From positions 1-35,219 of IMG/VR virus record IMGVR_UViG_3300043411_001038: 35,219 nucleotides of DNA; one strand, written 5' to 3'. The position numbers and the translations under genes are program-made. Shown here piece after piece: positions 7,376 to 14,378 of this stretch. The stretch's first letter is position 1, and the number at the start of each line of letters is the position of its first letter. The notes below the pieces were generated by a model. That model had not been told where the DNA came from, ran no database searches, and saw nothing but the letters and a program-made list of their open reading frames with translations. The DNA is from a virus.

Positions 7376-7744
7376 GGAAACTGGTTTTTCTAGTCGCAAG
7401 AGAGATTCAAGAGGCCCTCTACCGCGGGAGCGTTTTACCTCTGAGAACGAAATGTGCTGAAAGTCAACGTCTAAAAAACCAACTTTTACCCCGAAAAAAG
7501 CCTCAAAATTGAATTTTCTGAGAAAAAAATTCACTCTCGAAAACCCCGGAAACTAAGGGTTTTCAACCCCTCGCGAGACCTGTTTTTCGTTTTTGTGCAT
7601 GGAAAATGTGAAAACCCCAAAAAACGTGTGCTAAGCTGATCCATACAAACCTGTGAGGGAACGTAAAACCTACCACCCATACAGATTTCCTTTAATCTCT
7701 TCTATAGTCTGCACGTCAGATGTTAAGAGATTTAACCCTTACGA

Positions 7745-7770
7745 AGGCCCGGCCTTAGGCGGGCCGGCCT
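7745..7770. repeat. GC-rich hairpin
   Basis: AGGCC(C)GGCC at 7745-7754 pairs with GGCCGGCCT at 7762-7770 with one bulged C and a 7-base loop. There is no T-run after it on either strand, so it is not a standard intrinsic terminator. It may be a structured element of the divergent region. Confidence 0.5.
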
Positions 7771-8065
7771 CGCGTCACAAAGAACACTATCTTGGTGTTT
7801 AACAGTAAAGGGTTATGGTTAACAGGGTGGTTTATTTATACAGAAGTAATTTCTATAACTTATATAGATGTTACTTAATCTGTGGTAAGTAAAACGGTAT
7901 AACGGCTTAACTGTTTGTGCTACAGGAGCGAGACTATTGCCTTTTTTCTGGTCTGGTTGAATTTGTGCCTTTTCCTTTCTCAGAACAAATAGGCTATTTC
8001 TGTTCGATGTCGTAAGCGACCTATTTACGACGTTACCTACAACAGAACTAATCATGGTGGTGGAA

Positions 8066-9418
8066 ATGGCTCAACCTAAGGGTGTATCTGATCACCCACA
8101 GAAGCAGACGATGCGCGAGATGTGGGAAACGGGTTCTAGAGCTAGTTCTATCTATGATTGGTTGATGGAGAACGATTACCCCCTCGTTTCCACTTCGACT
8201 ATCGCACGGTATGGGCAGAGGTATTGGACCTCAGAGATCCAAGTCGAGCTTGACGGTGATGATGGGGCTGTGTTGGGGGTTATCGACGCCTACGATTCGA
8301 TGGGGTTCAGTGTCGATAAGTTGACTCACACGACGAAGGATTCGTGGGGGTGGGAGAAGGATGAGGATGGGGCGAATGTGCAGGTTCGCCGGGAGACATC
8401 TTCTAAGGTTCTTTCTTTCTCAGCGAAAGAGTCTTCGGCAGGGTTTTTGCGTGCGGAGATCCCCCCGATCACGGTCGGTTCTTTTGATGTCAGTAGGGTG
8501 GCTAAGCCGAACGGTATGCGTCTTGCGGTTTCTGTTCCTGATATGCAGATCGGGTATCGTGATGACGGGTTGCCTTTGATGGTGTCTACTCACGATGAGA
8601 GGGCTATTGATGTTGCTCATCAGGTGATCAGTTTTATGGAGCAGGTTCATGGGGTTGATCTGGTTGTGAATCAGGGTGACAATCTTGACCTTCCAGCTTT
8701 TTCTTCGCATAGGTCTCCTCCGGGGTATGTCACTCAGAGGGCTACTCAGGGGGCGATTGACAGGTATGCCACTATTCTTGCCACACAGCGCCGTATAGCC
8801 CCTGAGGCGGCGATCTGGGACCTTCCCTCTAATCATGTGGCTCGTCTCACTAACACGCTTATAGACCGCTCTCCGGCGCTTGTGGGGGTGTCTAGGGCGA
8901 ATTCTGATGTCCCTGTGATTTCTGTGCCGTATTTGTGTCGGTTTGACGAGTATGGGGTTCAGGTTCCTGATGGCGGGTATCCTGACGGACATTTTTGGGC
9001 TTCAGATAATTTGAAGTTTGTTCACGGGAGTTTGATTTCTAGTATTCCTGGTGGCACTGCACGAAAATATTTGATGGATAGGGTGTCTGTGGTGATGGGC
9101 CATTGTCACCGGGCAGAAGTGCTCTACAACGTGGCCGAGGTGAACGGTAAGGCTTATACTTCTTTTGCTGGGTCTGCTGGTTGTTTGTGTCGTGTTGATG
9201 GGGTTTTGCCTTCGGCTCGTACTGGTTCGGACGATAAGGGTAGGCTTGCTGGGGTTCAGCGTGAGACTTGGAATCAGGGGATCTGGTTTATCTGGTATGA
9301 CCCTGAGGGTGTGATTGAGCCTGAGTTGGAGATTTGTAGAATAGAAAACGGTAGAGCCATTTTCCGTGGGGTGGAATTTGTCTCTACCGTTGATGATTAC
9401 GGACGATTGTTAAATTAG
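8066..9418 (+). CDS. Calcineurin-like metallophosphoesterase with N-terminal HTH-like region
   Basis: A protein of 450 residues (454 if the ATG at 8054 is used; the ATG at 8066 has GGTGG in front). The first 60 residues (TMREMWETGSRASSIYDWLM and STSTIARYGQRYW) look like a helix-turn-helix. The C-terminal two thirds is a metallophosphoesterase with the five metal-site motifs in order: VPDMQIG (about 160), NQGDNLD (about 206), PSNHVARL (about 258), FVHGS (about 322) and GHCHRAE (about 347). The family hydrolyses phosphodiesters with two metal ions. A DNA-processing role fits the fused DNA-binding-like region, but the substrate is unknown. It is the first plus-strand gene right of the divergent control region. 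Confidence 0.82.
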   Translation: MAQPKGVSDHPQKQTMREMWETGSRASSIYDWLMENDYPLVSTSTIARYGQRYWTSEIQVELDGDDGAVLGVIDAYDSMGFSVDKLTHTTKDSWGWEKDEDGANVQVRRETSSKVLSFSAKESSAGFLRAEIPPITVGSFDVSRVAKPNGMRLAVSVPDMQIGYRDDGLPLMVSTHDERAIDVAHQVISFMEQVHGVDLVVNQGDNLDLPAFSSHRSPPGYVTQRATQGAIDRYATILATQRRIAPEAAIWDLPSNHVARLTNTLIDRSPALVGVSRANSDVPVISVPYLCRFDEYGVQVPDGGYPDGHFWASDNLKFVHGSLISSIPGGTARKYLMDRVSVVMGHCHRAEVLYNVAEVNGKAYTSFAGSAGCLCRVDGVLPSARTGSDDKGRLAGVQRETWNQGIWFIWYDPEGVIEPELEICRIENGRAIFRGVEFVSTVDDYGRLLN

Positions 9419-9440
9419 ATTGCGGACGATTTGTAAGTTA
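9395..9440 (+). repeat. Imperfect 23-bp tandem repeat across a stop codon
   Basis: Two adjacent 23-base units (9395-9417 and 9418-9440) share 19 positions, including GATT.CGGACGATT. The first unit codes for the last residues of the metallophosphoesterase and the second lies after its stop. It may be a simple duplication at the gene end or a processing or termination element. Confidence 0.5.
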
Positions 9441-9480
9441 CGCTACTGACGGTCGTTGAGCTATGCTGCTGATGGTATGG

Positions 9481-9660
9481 TTATAGGATTATGATTGGCG
9501 AGTTTGAGTCGATTCCTTGTACTGCGGCGCTGATACATTCCCGGCAGACCCCTGGGACGTTTGAGTGGAAGTATCGTGATTCTCCACATTCGAGGCAGTA
9601 GTCGTCATCTTCGTTGAATGATGGTTCGTTGTCGTCTTCGTATCTGTCTAGTCTAGCCAC
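9481..9660 (-). CDS. Small zinc-ribbon protein
   Basis: A 59-residue protein read from a GTG at 9660 that overlaps the end of the upstream minus-strand gene by 13 bases. The N-terminal 20 residues are strongly acidic (YEDDNEPSFNEDDDY). They are followed by CLECG and, 17 residues later, CREC, a classic paired-cysteine zinc ribbon. The tail is short and hydrophobic (SPIIIL). Such proteins bind zinc and often nucleic acid or a protein partner; nothing more specific can be said. No strong Shine-Dalgarno is present, so coupling to the upstream gene is likely. Third codon positions are rich in A and C, the opposite of the plus-strand neighbours. Confidence 0.6.
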   Translation of the reverse strand: MARLDRYEDDNEPSFNEDDDYCLECGESRYFHSNVPGVCRECISAAVQGIDSNSPIIIL

Positions 9661-10091
9661 GGTGTAAAATCTGTTCTTTCTATCTCTCTTGATAAAGTGT
9701 ATTCGTATGTTGTGCCGATTTTATTTAGGTCGGCGTCTTTCACTTCGTTTTGACCGTAGTTATCTACTAGTCTGACTACTGGAATGTAGTTTCTTGGAAG
9801 TGAGATACTGTAGAGGATACCAATCTCGTTTGTGGTGGTCACACATTTCTGTATGCAGAGTATGTCTTCGGCGGTTTCTGGGTTGAGTTGACTGAGTTTG
9901 CTTTTTTGTGAGATGAAGATTGGGGACATAAATTTGGATGGGCTGACCACGGGTTGTGTTTGGATGATCCGGTGTTGTTCTCCGTTTTTACATGGACCTT
10001 CCCATATTGTTGACGTGTCAATGTATTCGTCGCATATGTAGCAGTATCCGTTGCTGTGTGTTCTGCCGATGGAGACGAGGGCAATAGTCAT
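9648..10091 (-). CDS. Unknown protein with N-terminal cysteine cluster
   Basis: A 147-residue protein starting MTIALVSIGRTHSNG. An in-frame TTG at 10211 would extend it by 40 residues but would run through the tandem repeats at 10172-10213, so the ATG at 10091 is preferred. CYICDEYIDTSTIWEGPC and a following His suggest a small zinc site near residues 18-40. The rest has beta-strand-like segments (GILYSISLPRNYIPVVRLVD). No family is recognised. It lies on the minus strand inside a plus-strand region, with the zinc-ribbon gene directly after it, so the two probably form a unit driven from the repeat region. Confidence 0.6.
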   Translation of the reverse strand: MTIALVSIGRTHSNGYCYICDEYIDTSTIWEGPCKNGEQHRIIQTQPVVSPSKFMSPIFISQKSKLSQLNPETAEDILCIQKCVTTTNEIGILYSISLPRNYIPVVRLVDNYGQNEVKDADLNKIGTTYEYTLSREIERTDFTPWLD

Positions 10092-10171
10092 TTGAGTCTC
10101 AGATCGTTGGCTGAGGTGTTTCGGTTCAGCGTGTTCATCTGCTAGCGTGCCTTTGAGTTGTCCTGGTCTTT

Positions 10172-10213
10172 CTATACGGGATAACGACAAACCTATATGG
10201 GATAACGACAAAC
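10172..10213 (-). promoter_or_regulatory. Tandem 21-bp repeats, promoter/operator candidate
   Basis: Two directly adjacent 21-base units (10172-10192, 10193-10213) differ at one base. Each contains GGGATAACGACAAAC. On the minus strand each reads GTCGTTAT-N6-TAG, the same motif that precedes late plus-strand genes in this window. They lie between divergent starts (10091 minus, 10232 plus), about 80-120 bases upstream of the minus-strand gene. Confidence 0.6.
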
Positions 10214-10231
10214 GAACGGTGGTCTATTTTA

Positions 10232-11059
10232 ATGTTTTCGGCTCAAATTATTTCTGATTCTATTTCCCCTGACGAGAATCGTCTTATTACGATGGAATGG
10301 ACGTTCCCTCGGTTTATTCTCCCTCAGATTTCTAAGCATCGAATGTTTTCTATTTCTGCTGGCTCCTCTAGGGCGATTGGGACTAGGCGTCAGATTGCTC
10401 AGGTGAGAGAGGCTCCTTATGTGCCGTCTAGTTGGGGGAGGAATCAGGCTGGGATGGTTGCGGCGGGAGAGTTGAGCGAGAGCGAGGCTAGGTCGTGTCG
10501 TGAGTATTGGTTGCGGGGGGTTGATGCGGCTTGTGATCTTTCGCAAAAGCTTTATGACATGGGGGTTCATAAGGAGATTGCTTCTAGACCGCTTGAGCCT
10601 TATATGTGGCAGAAGATAGTGATTTCTGCTACGAGCGATTGGTTTGATCACATGTTTGCTCTTAGGCTTGAGTATGACGCTCAACCGGATTTTCAGACTA
10701 TAGCTAGGTTGGCGTCTGAGGCTATTGCCGGGTCTACCCCAAAGCATGTGGATTATGGGGGGTGGGTTTTCCCTTATCTTTCAGATGATGAGTGTGACGG
10801 GCTTAATTGGCTCGATATGGTTAAGGTTTCTGCGGGGAGGATAGCTAGGGTTTCTTATGGGTCTCAGAAGGAGTTTTCTTTTGATGAGGATATGTCTCTT
10901 GGGGCTAGGTTGTTGGAGTATGATCCACCTCATGCTGTTCCGTTTGAGCCTATAGCTAGGGCTGCACGTCCCGTAGAGTTTATTATTGGGAAAGATGTTA
11001 TTTTCGGTAATTTTACTGGCTGGCATCAGGCTCGTCACACTTTGTGGGCGGCTGAGTAG
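10232..11059 (+). CDS. thyX: Flavin-dependent thymidylate synthase
   Basis: A 275-residue ThyX-family protein that makes dTMP from dUMP using FAD, NADPH and methylene-tetrahydrofolate. The signature motif appears as SKHRMFSISAGSSRA (residues 34-48), a variant of RHRxxSxNxxSxR. The second conserved block, PLEPYMWQKIVISAT and ALRLEYDAQPDFQTIARLA, matches the dUMP/FAD region in which R and D/E residues contact the substrate. It is somewhat longer than the usual 220-260 residues. With RNR and MazG it forms the nucleotide-supply set of this phage. The motif has a Lys and Ile/Ala changes relative to the bacterial consensus, a degree of variation common in phage ThyX. Confidence 0.85.
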   Translation: MFSAQIISDSISPDENRLITMEWTFPRFILPQISKHRMFSISAGSSRAIGTRRQIAQVREAPYVPSSWGRNQAGMVAAGELSESEARSCREYWLRGVDAACDLSQKLYDMGVHKEIASRPLEPYMWQKIVISATSDWFDHMFALRLEYDAQPDFQTIARLASEAIAGSTPKHVDYGGWVFPYLSDDECDGLNWLDMVKVSAGRIARVSYGSQKEFSFDEDMSLGARLLEYDPPHAVPFEPIARAARPVEFIIGKDVIFGNFTGWHQARHTLWAAE

Positions 11060-11065
11060 CGTTCT

Positions 11066-11380
11066 ATGGCGAGCATTAATCGGTTGGATAGTACGAAGCA
11101 GTTTTATGAGGCGTGTTCTGGGTTGTTTTTGCGTGGAGAGGCGATCCCCGAAAAGTTGTCTGAGTCGCATAAGTTTGTTTGGTTGCAGCCTACGATAGAA
11201 GCGGATAAAGAGTACCTATATGTTTTATGTGTTGGTAATATAGGGAAGATTATTGCTTTAGGTGGGGTTGAAAATTTTTGTTATGAGTTAGATGCGTTTA
11301 ATATCCCGGTTGGGTGGTCTTCTGGTGATGTTGAATTATATATTTCTTGGCAGGATCTTTACGAAGATTTTCTGATTTAG
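11066..11380 (+). CDS. Unknown small protein
   Basis: A 104-residue protein starting MASINRLDSTKQFYEACSG, six bases after thyX. It has an alpha/beta pattern (KEYLYVLCVGNIGKIIALGG in the middle, VELYISWQDLYEDFLI at the end). No signal peptide, membrane segment or known motif is visible and no family is recognised. It ends by overlapping the convergent phoH gene by 4 bases, which leaves no room for a terminator between them. Codon use (GAT, AAT, TTG) matches the plus-strand neighbours, supporting it as a real gene. Confidence 0.6.
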   Translation: MASINRLDSTKQFYEACSGLFLRGEAIPEKLSESHKFVWLQPTIEADKEYLYVLCVGNIGKIIALGGVENFCYELDAFNIPVGWSSGDVELYISWQDLYEDFLI

Positions 11381-12543
11381 AGTAGTTTGCTTGCCAGTTC
11401 TGCTACTACTGATCTTTCTGTGTTGCTTAGTTGAATGTGTCCAACAATATTGTTCCCTATCAGTTTTTTGATTACTGATACGATTCCTGTCCCGTCGGGA
11501 ATATTTTTATTGTCTGATTGTGCCGGGTCGTATGTGAGTATAGCTTTAGATCCTTCGCCTAATCGGCTTAATGATGTGAGTATCACGTCGGATTCATAGT
11601 TTTGAACTTCATCAAATATTATGAAAGCATTGTTTAGAGTTCTTCCGCGTATGTTGGTTAACGGGAGAACTTCTATAATTTTTTCTGTTGTGATGTAGTC
11701 GATGACGTTATCGTTGCAAAATACCTGTAGTGCGTCGTATACGGCTGATTCCCAGGGGGCCATTTTTTCTTCTGCTGTTCCGGGGAGGAACCCTAAATCT
11801 TGGTTTCCTACAGCGTATAGTGGGCGAAATACGATAATTTTGTCGTAGGCTTTGTGGTTTACTACCTGCTCTAGGCCACATGCTAAAGCTAGGAGCGATT
11901 TTCCTACGCCTGCACTTCCGAGAAGTGAAACTATTTCTAGCTCTTTGTCCATCATCATGTTGATGGCGAATCGTTGTTCCGCTGATCTTGGTTTGATTTC
12001 GAATGGGTTTACTTCTTTGAGTGGGAATATGCCTTCAGGTTTTTTGGTTCCGAGGGCTGATGAGCCTGGGGCTTTGATGATTATGTTTGTGTTCGCTGGT
12101 ATTTCCCATTCATCTTTCAAATATTTGTTTGTGTAGTATTCGTCAAGTTTTTCTTTGGTTGTGTATATGCAGGTGGTCCCGGTTGGGATTGGCGGGTGGC
12201 TGACGTGCTCTACTTTGATCCCGGCTGTTGTTGCTAGGATTGATTGGGCGAGGTCGTTGGTTAGTAGGGTGATGGATTCTAGGCTCCGGGCGAAGTCTAG
12301 GGTTCTGTCTTTAGTGTCTGCTATAGTTATGCTGCCTCCGGCTGGGGTGATGATTGTCCCTCGGGCTGCTAGTTGTTCTTTGAGTCCGTCTAGTGTGCTT
12401 AGCGTGTTGGCGGCTTGTTTGGATGCCTTGAGTTTTCCTAGGTTTTCGATAACTTTGGTGGAGATAACTATGTGTTTGGATTCCAGTACTGTTAGAGCGT
12501 TTTCTACGGATGAAAGAACAGAAGTGTCTACAATGTATTTCAC
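11377..12543 (-). CDS. phoH: PIN-PhoH fusion ATPase/ribonuclease
   Basis: A 388-residue protein. Residues 1-135 form a PIN nuclease domain (YIVDTSVLS with the first metal-binding Asp, then TLDFARSLESITLLTNDLAQ). Residues 190-388 form a PhoH-type P-loop ATPase with Walker A GSAGVGKS (209-216) and Walker B AFIIFDEVQNY (about 306-316). This PIN-PhoH architecture is widespread in actinobacteria and phages and is associated with RNA unwinding and cleavage. The start is a GTG at 12543, preceded by GGAGG. The gene lies against the direction of its neighbours and its codons are A/C-rich in the third position. Confidence 0.9.
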   Translation of the reverse strand: MKYIVDTSVLSSVENALTVLESKHIVISTKVIENLGKLKASKQAANTLSTLDGLKEQLAARGTIITPAGGSITIADTKDRTLDFARSLESITLLTNDLAQSILATTAGIKVEHVSHPPIPTGTTCIYTTKEKLDEYYTNKYLKDEWEIPANTNIIIKAPGSSALGTKKPEGIFPLKEVNPFEIKPRSAEQRFAINMMMDKELEIVSLLGSAGVGKSLLALACGLEQVVNHKAYDKIIVFRPLYAVGNQDLGFLPGTAEEKMAPWESAVYDALQVFCNDNVIDYITTEKIIEVLPLTNIRGRTLNNAFIIFDEVQNYESDVILTSLSRLGEGSKAILTYDPAQSDNKNIPDGTGIVSVIKKLIGNNIVGHIQLSNTERSVVAELASKLL

Positions 12544-12597
12544 ACAGCCTCCAAATTGTTTGTTATTGACCCTAACGTCCGAGAAGATGGTTTTGTT

Positions 12598-12816
12598 ATG
12601 AGAGAAATTTTGTGTTCGGATTTGGTTATCGGGGATGTGTTTGTTTTGGATGGCGAGCGTTTTGAGGTAGTGTGGGTGTATGCCGCTACTTCGCCTTCTG
12701 CTACGGTCCCGTTCCCGTTGCTACATTTTGATGTGCGTGCTCTCGGCAAATTTCCGGGAATTAAGAAATTCTCTCCTTCTGCTACTTTTTCTGTAAAGGT
12801 CGAAAATGGAATTTGA
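12598..12816 (+). CDS. Unknown small protein, probable beta-barrel
   Basis: A 72-residue protein starting MREILCSDLVIGDVFVLDGE at the ATG at 12598. A longer frame beginning with TTG at 12556 would start almost inside the phoH leader and is less likely. The pattern of short alternating hydrophobic strands with glycines (LVIGDVFVLDGERFEVVWVYA) suggests a small SH3-like or beta-barrel fold. No family is recognised. It overlaps the start of the MazG gene by 11 bases and is probably translated together with it. Confidence 0.55.
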   Translation: MREILCSDLVIGDVFVLDGERFEVVWVYAATSPSATVPFPLLHFDVRALGKFPGIKKFSPSATFSVKVENGI

Positions 12817-13147
12817 TGATTATCAGGATGCTACCGCTGAAACCGCAATTTACCGCGAGGTAATTTCAGATAATTTCGGGCGCATAAATTATGTTTTGCT
12901 TGGGTTGTCTGGGGAGGTTGGCGAGTTGTGTAACGAGTTCAAGAAGGCTCATAGGGACGATGGGGGCGTTTTGACTGATGAGCGGTTGGCTAGGATGCGT
13001 TCAGAGTTGGGTGATTGTTTGTGGTATATGTCGCAGCTTGCTACGGAGCTTGGGGTCAGGTTGGATGTTTTGGCTGAGCATAATTTGGTGAAGTTGCGTG
13101 GCCGGGCGTCTAGAGGGACTCTTGGGGGTAGCGGCGAGGATCGTTGA
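12806..13147 (+). CDS. MazG-like NTP pyrophosphohydrolase
   Basis: A 113-residue all-helical MazG-type protein. The metal-binding ExxE...ExxD motif is present as E37-VG-E40 (LGLSGEVGEL) and E67-LG-D70 (RSELGDCLWYMSQLA). The C-terminus ends in the loop KLRGRASRGTLGGSGEDR, seen in phage and bacterial MazG-like proteins. The family hydrolyses NTPs or dNTPs to monophosphates; in phages it is thought to adjust nucleotide pools or the stringent response. AAAGG precedes the ATG at 12806 by 6 bases. It sits among other nucleotide genes. Confidence 0.85.
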   Translation: MEFDDYQDATAETAIYREVISDNFGRINYVLLGLSGEVGELCNEFKKAHRDDGGVLTDERLARMRSELGDCLWYMSQLATELGVRLDVLAEHNLVKLRGRASRGTLGGSGEDR

Positions 13148-13148
13148 T

Positions 13149-13177
13149 TTGCTTCCGTCGGTTGGTGGTGGTATAAT
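13149..13177 (+). promoter_or_regulatory. Sigma-70-type promoter
   Basis: TTGCTT (13149-13154) and a perfect TATAAT (13172-13177) are separated by 17 bases, in the gap directly after the mazG-like stop and before the AAAGGAGG of the next gene. It is the best host-type promoter in the window. Confidence 0.7.
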
Positions 13178-13198
13178 CTGTTTCTCAAAGGAGGCGCT

Positions 13199-13540
13199 GT
13201 GGATAATAGCGATATGATAGAGTCAGTTGTGGATAGGATCACTTCTACTTTTAATAGGTACGGGTTTTATGCTAGCCATGTTGATGTTATGGCTAGTTCG
13301 GAGGATTCTGAGCACACCACTAAGCTTAGGGACGATGTTTTGTCGATTAAGGATGCTATAGCTTCTGGGGATACTACTATGGCTATTCATGTTCGTTTTG
13401 AGGTAAATCAGGTGGCGTGGTCTGATGATACGTTGCGTCCCGATAAAGCAAAGTTGGACGCTGAGTTTAGGGAGATTGTTCCTGATAGCACTGACCCGGA
13501 TGTTGTGAACGCAAGGATTCGCGACATTTTGGGTGAATAA
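13199..13540 (+). CDS. Unknown protein
   Basis: A 113-residue protein starting at a GTG (13199) that follows AAAGGAGG, the strongest ribosome-binding site in the window. It has its own TATAAT promoter. It is mostly helical with an Asp-rich composition (DAIASGDTTMAIHVRFEVNQ, then LRPDKAKLDAEFREIVPDST). No known domain is seen. Its good promoter, strong ribosome-binding site and following terminator suggest a monocistronic, well-expressed early gene, the kind that often codes for a host-takeover protein; that is inference only. Confidence 0.65.
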   Translation: MDNSDMIESVVDRITSTFNRYGFYASHVDVMASSEDSEHTTKLRDDVLSIKDAIASGDTTMAIHVRFEVNQVAWSDDTLRPDKAKLDAEFREIVPDSTDPDVVNARIRDILGE

Positions 13541-13570
13541 CCTTTGTGAGGGCAGGGATTCGCGACATTT
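13515..13570 (+). repeat. 15-bp direct repeat at gene end
   Basis: GGATTCGCGACATTT occurs at 13515-13529, in the last codons of the upstream gene, and again at 13556-13570 just after its stop. The units are 41 bases apart and identical. It may be a duplication scar left by recombination. Confidence 0.6.
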
Positions 13571-13601
13571 GATGTCAATAACAATTGAGCGAGCGGGCAT
13601 G

Positions 13602-13636
13602 GGTCGAGGGTTATTCCCTCGGCCTTTCCTGTTTTG
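13602..13636 (+). terminator. Rho-independent terminator
   Basis: GGTCGAGGG (13602-13610) pairs with CCCTCGGCC (13616-13624) around the loop TTATT, followed by TTTCCTGTTTTG. One G-T wobble is present. It ends the unit begun at the TATAAT promoter at 13172. Confidence 0.8.
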
Positions 13637-13665
13637 TGCCTACGTTAGTTAATTTGGTGTAATCT
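13634..13665 (+). promoter_or_regulatory. Promoter giving a likely leaderless mRNA
   Basis: TTGTGC (13634-13639) and TGTAAT (13658-13663) are 18 bases apart, directly after a terminator. The expected start site at about 13670-13672 coincides with the ATG of the next gene, and no Shine-Dalgarno lies between them. Confidence 0.55.
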
Positions 13666-13671
13666 GATCTA

Positions 13672-14019
13672 ATGGATATTAGTTTTAGCAAATTTGATCC
13701 TGAAGAGTTTATGAGGACCAGGTTTGATCGTTTTAGGCAGGTGAGGACATCGCAAGAATTTTATGATGGGTTGGATTACGCTAACCGTGAAACGATTATC
13801 AGGCTTGTTAAGCGGTCTTTAATGCTCGCACATGACACTGTTGATGACTGGTTGTCTGATTCGTTTTCGTTTGATGAAACAGGGTCGGTGATAACTGTCG
13901 AGTTGAATCTTTTGGCAGCCGATATTGAGTCGGATGTTGCAGATAGAGTTAAGTTAACTGATGCTCGTATCAAGGAACTTTACAGGGAGGCTATGGAAGG
14001 GATGGATGATCTTTTATGA
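13672..14019 (+). CDS. Unknown protein, likely leaderless
   Basis: A 115-residue protein starting MDISFSKFDPEEFM. It is mostly helical and charged, with an amphipathic helix (ETIIRLVKRSLMLAHDTVDD) and an acidic C-terminal half (IKELYREAMEGMDDLL). No family is recognised. The ATG falls at the predicted transcription start of the promoter in front of it, so its mRNA is probably leaderless. The stop overlaps the next ATG (ATGA), so it begins a long overlapping chain of genes that runs through the nuclease and glycosyltransferase cassette to the terminase. Confidence 0.65.
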   Translation: MDISFSKFDPEEFMRTRFDRFRQVRTSQEFYDGLDYANRETIIRLVKRSLMLAHDTVDDWLSDSFSFDETGSVITVELNLLAADIESDVADRVKLTDARIKELYREAMEGMDDLL

Positions 14020-14378
14020 AACCTTCTACGGCTAAACGTAAGGGGGCTGAGACAGAGGAACTGTTTTGCCAGTATTTGCGGGATAATGGGGTTCCTAATG
14101 CTGAGCGTCGGCATTTGTCCGGCCAGTACGATAAGGGGGATATTGCGGGGTGGGTTAAGTCGTCGGGCGAGGATCATGTTGTTGTTGAGGTTAAGTCTGG
14201 GGCTGTTTTGAATGTTTCTCAGTGGATGAGGGAGCTTGAGAGTGAGGTTGCTAACGCTGTTGCGGATACGGGGTTTATTGCTGTTAGACCGAAGGGGAAG
14301 CCGAGTCCTGAGGATTGGTGGGTTATGATGCCTACTGGACCGTTTTTGGATCTTATGAGACGTGCGGGGTATCTGTGA
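14016..14378 (+). CDS. PD-(D/E)XK nuclease, Holliday-junction-resolvase-like
   Basis: A 120-residue protein with the restriction-like nuclease core: KRKGAETEELFCQYLRDNG (helix with Glu), YDKGDIAGW with Asp42, and VVVEVKSG giving Glu58-x-Lys60. A helix with SQWMRELESEVANA and the strand GFIAVRPKG follow. This fits archaeal-Hjc/VRR-NUC-type small resolvases that cut branched DNA, as used before or during packaging. The exact substrate cannot be read from sequence. It overlaps both neighbours by 4 bases. Confidence 0.78.
   Translation: MKPSTAKRKGAETEELFCQYLRDNGVPNAERRHLSGQYDKGDIAGWVKSSGEDHVVVEVKSGAVLNVSQWMRELESEVANAVADTGFIAVRPKGKPSPEDWWVMMPTGPFLDLMRRAGYL

Larger units (their letters stand above)
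7175..8053. other. Divergent regulatory region, about 880 bases without a confident gene
   Basis: Transcription leaves this region in both directions. I see a perfect LexA-type palindrome (7343-7356), a 13-bp direct repeat (7266-7278 and 7363-7375), an inverted repeat CTGAAC-N3-GTTCAG (7284-7298), an 8-bp stem GAAAACCC (7539-7564), a GC-rich hairpin (7745-7770), and an inverted repeat TTACTT-N10-AAGTAA (7871-7892) next to TATAAC. Small open frames (7295-7534 minus, 7311-7460 plus, 7819-8055 minus) have no recognisable product and are not called. Runs of A and T dominate 7480-7640. Confidence 0.7.

Noticed and set aside
7295-7534. A 79-codon minus-strand frame in the divergent region (also a plus-strand frame at 7311-7460)
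   Set aside because: Neither has a good ribosome-binding site and start together, they overlap each other and the LexA-type box, and no family is recognised. They are left as possible but unsupported.
7819-8055. A 78-codon minus-strand frame upstream of the metallophosphoesterase
   Set aside because: It would leave no space for the divergent plus-strand promoter, has no ribosome-binding site and an uneven composition.
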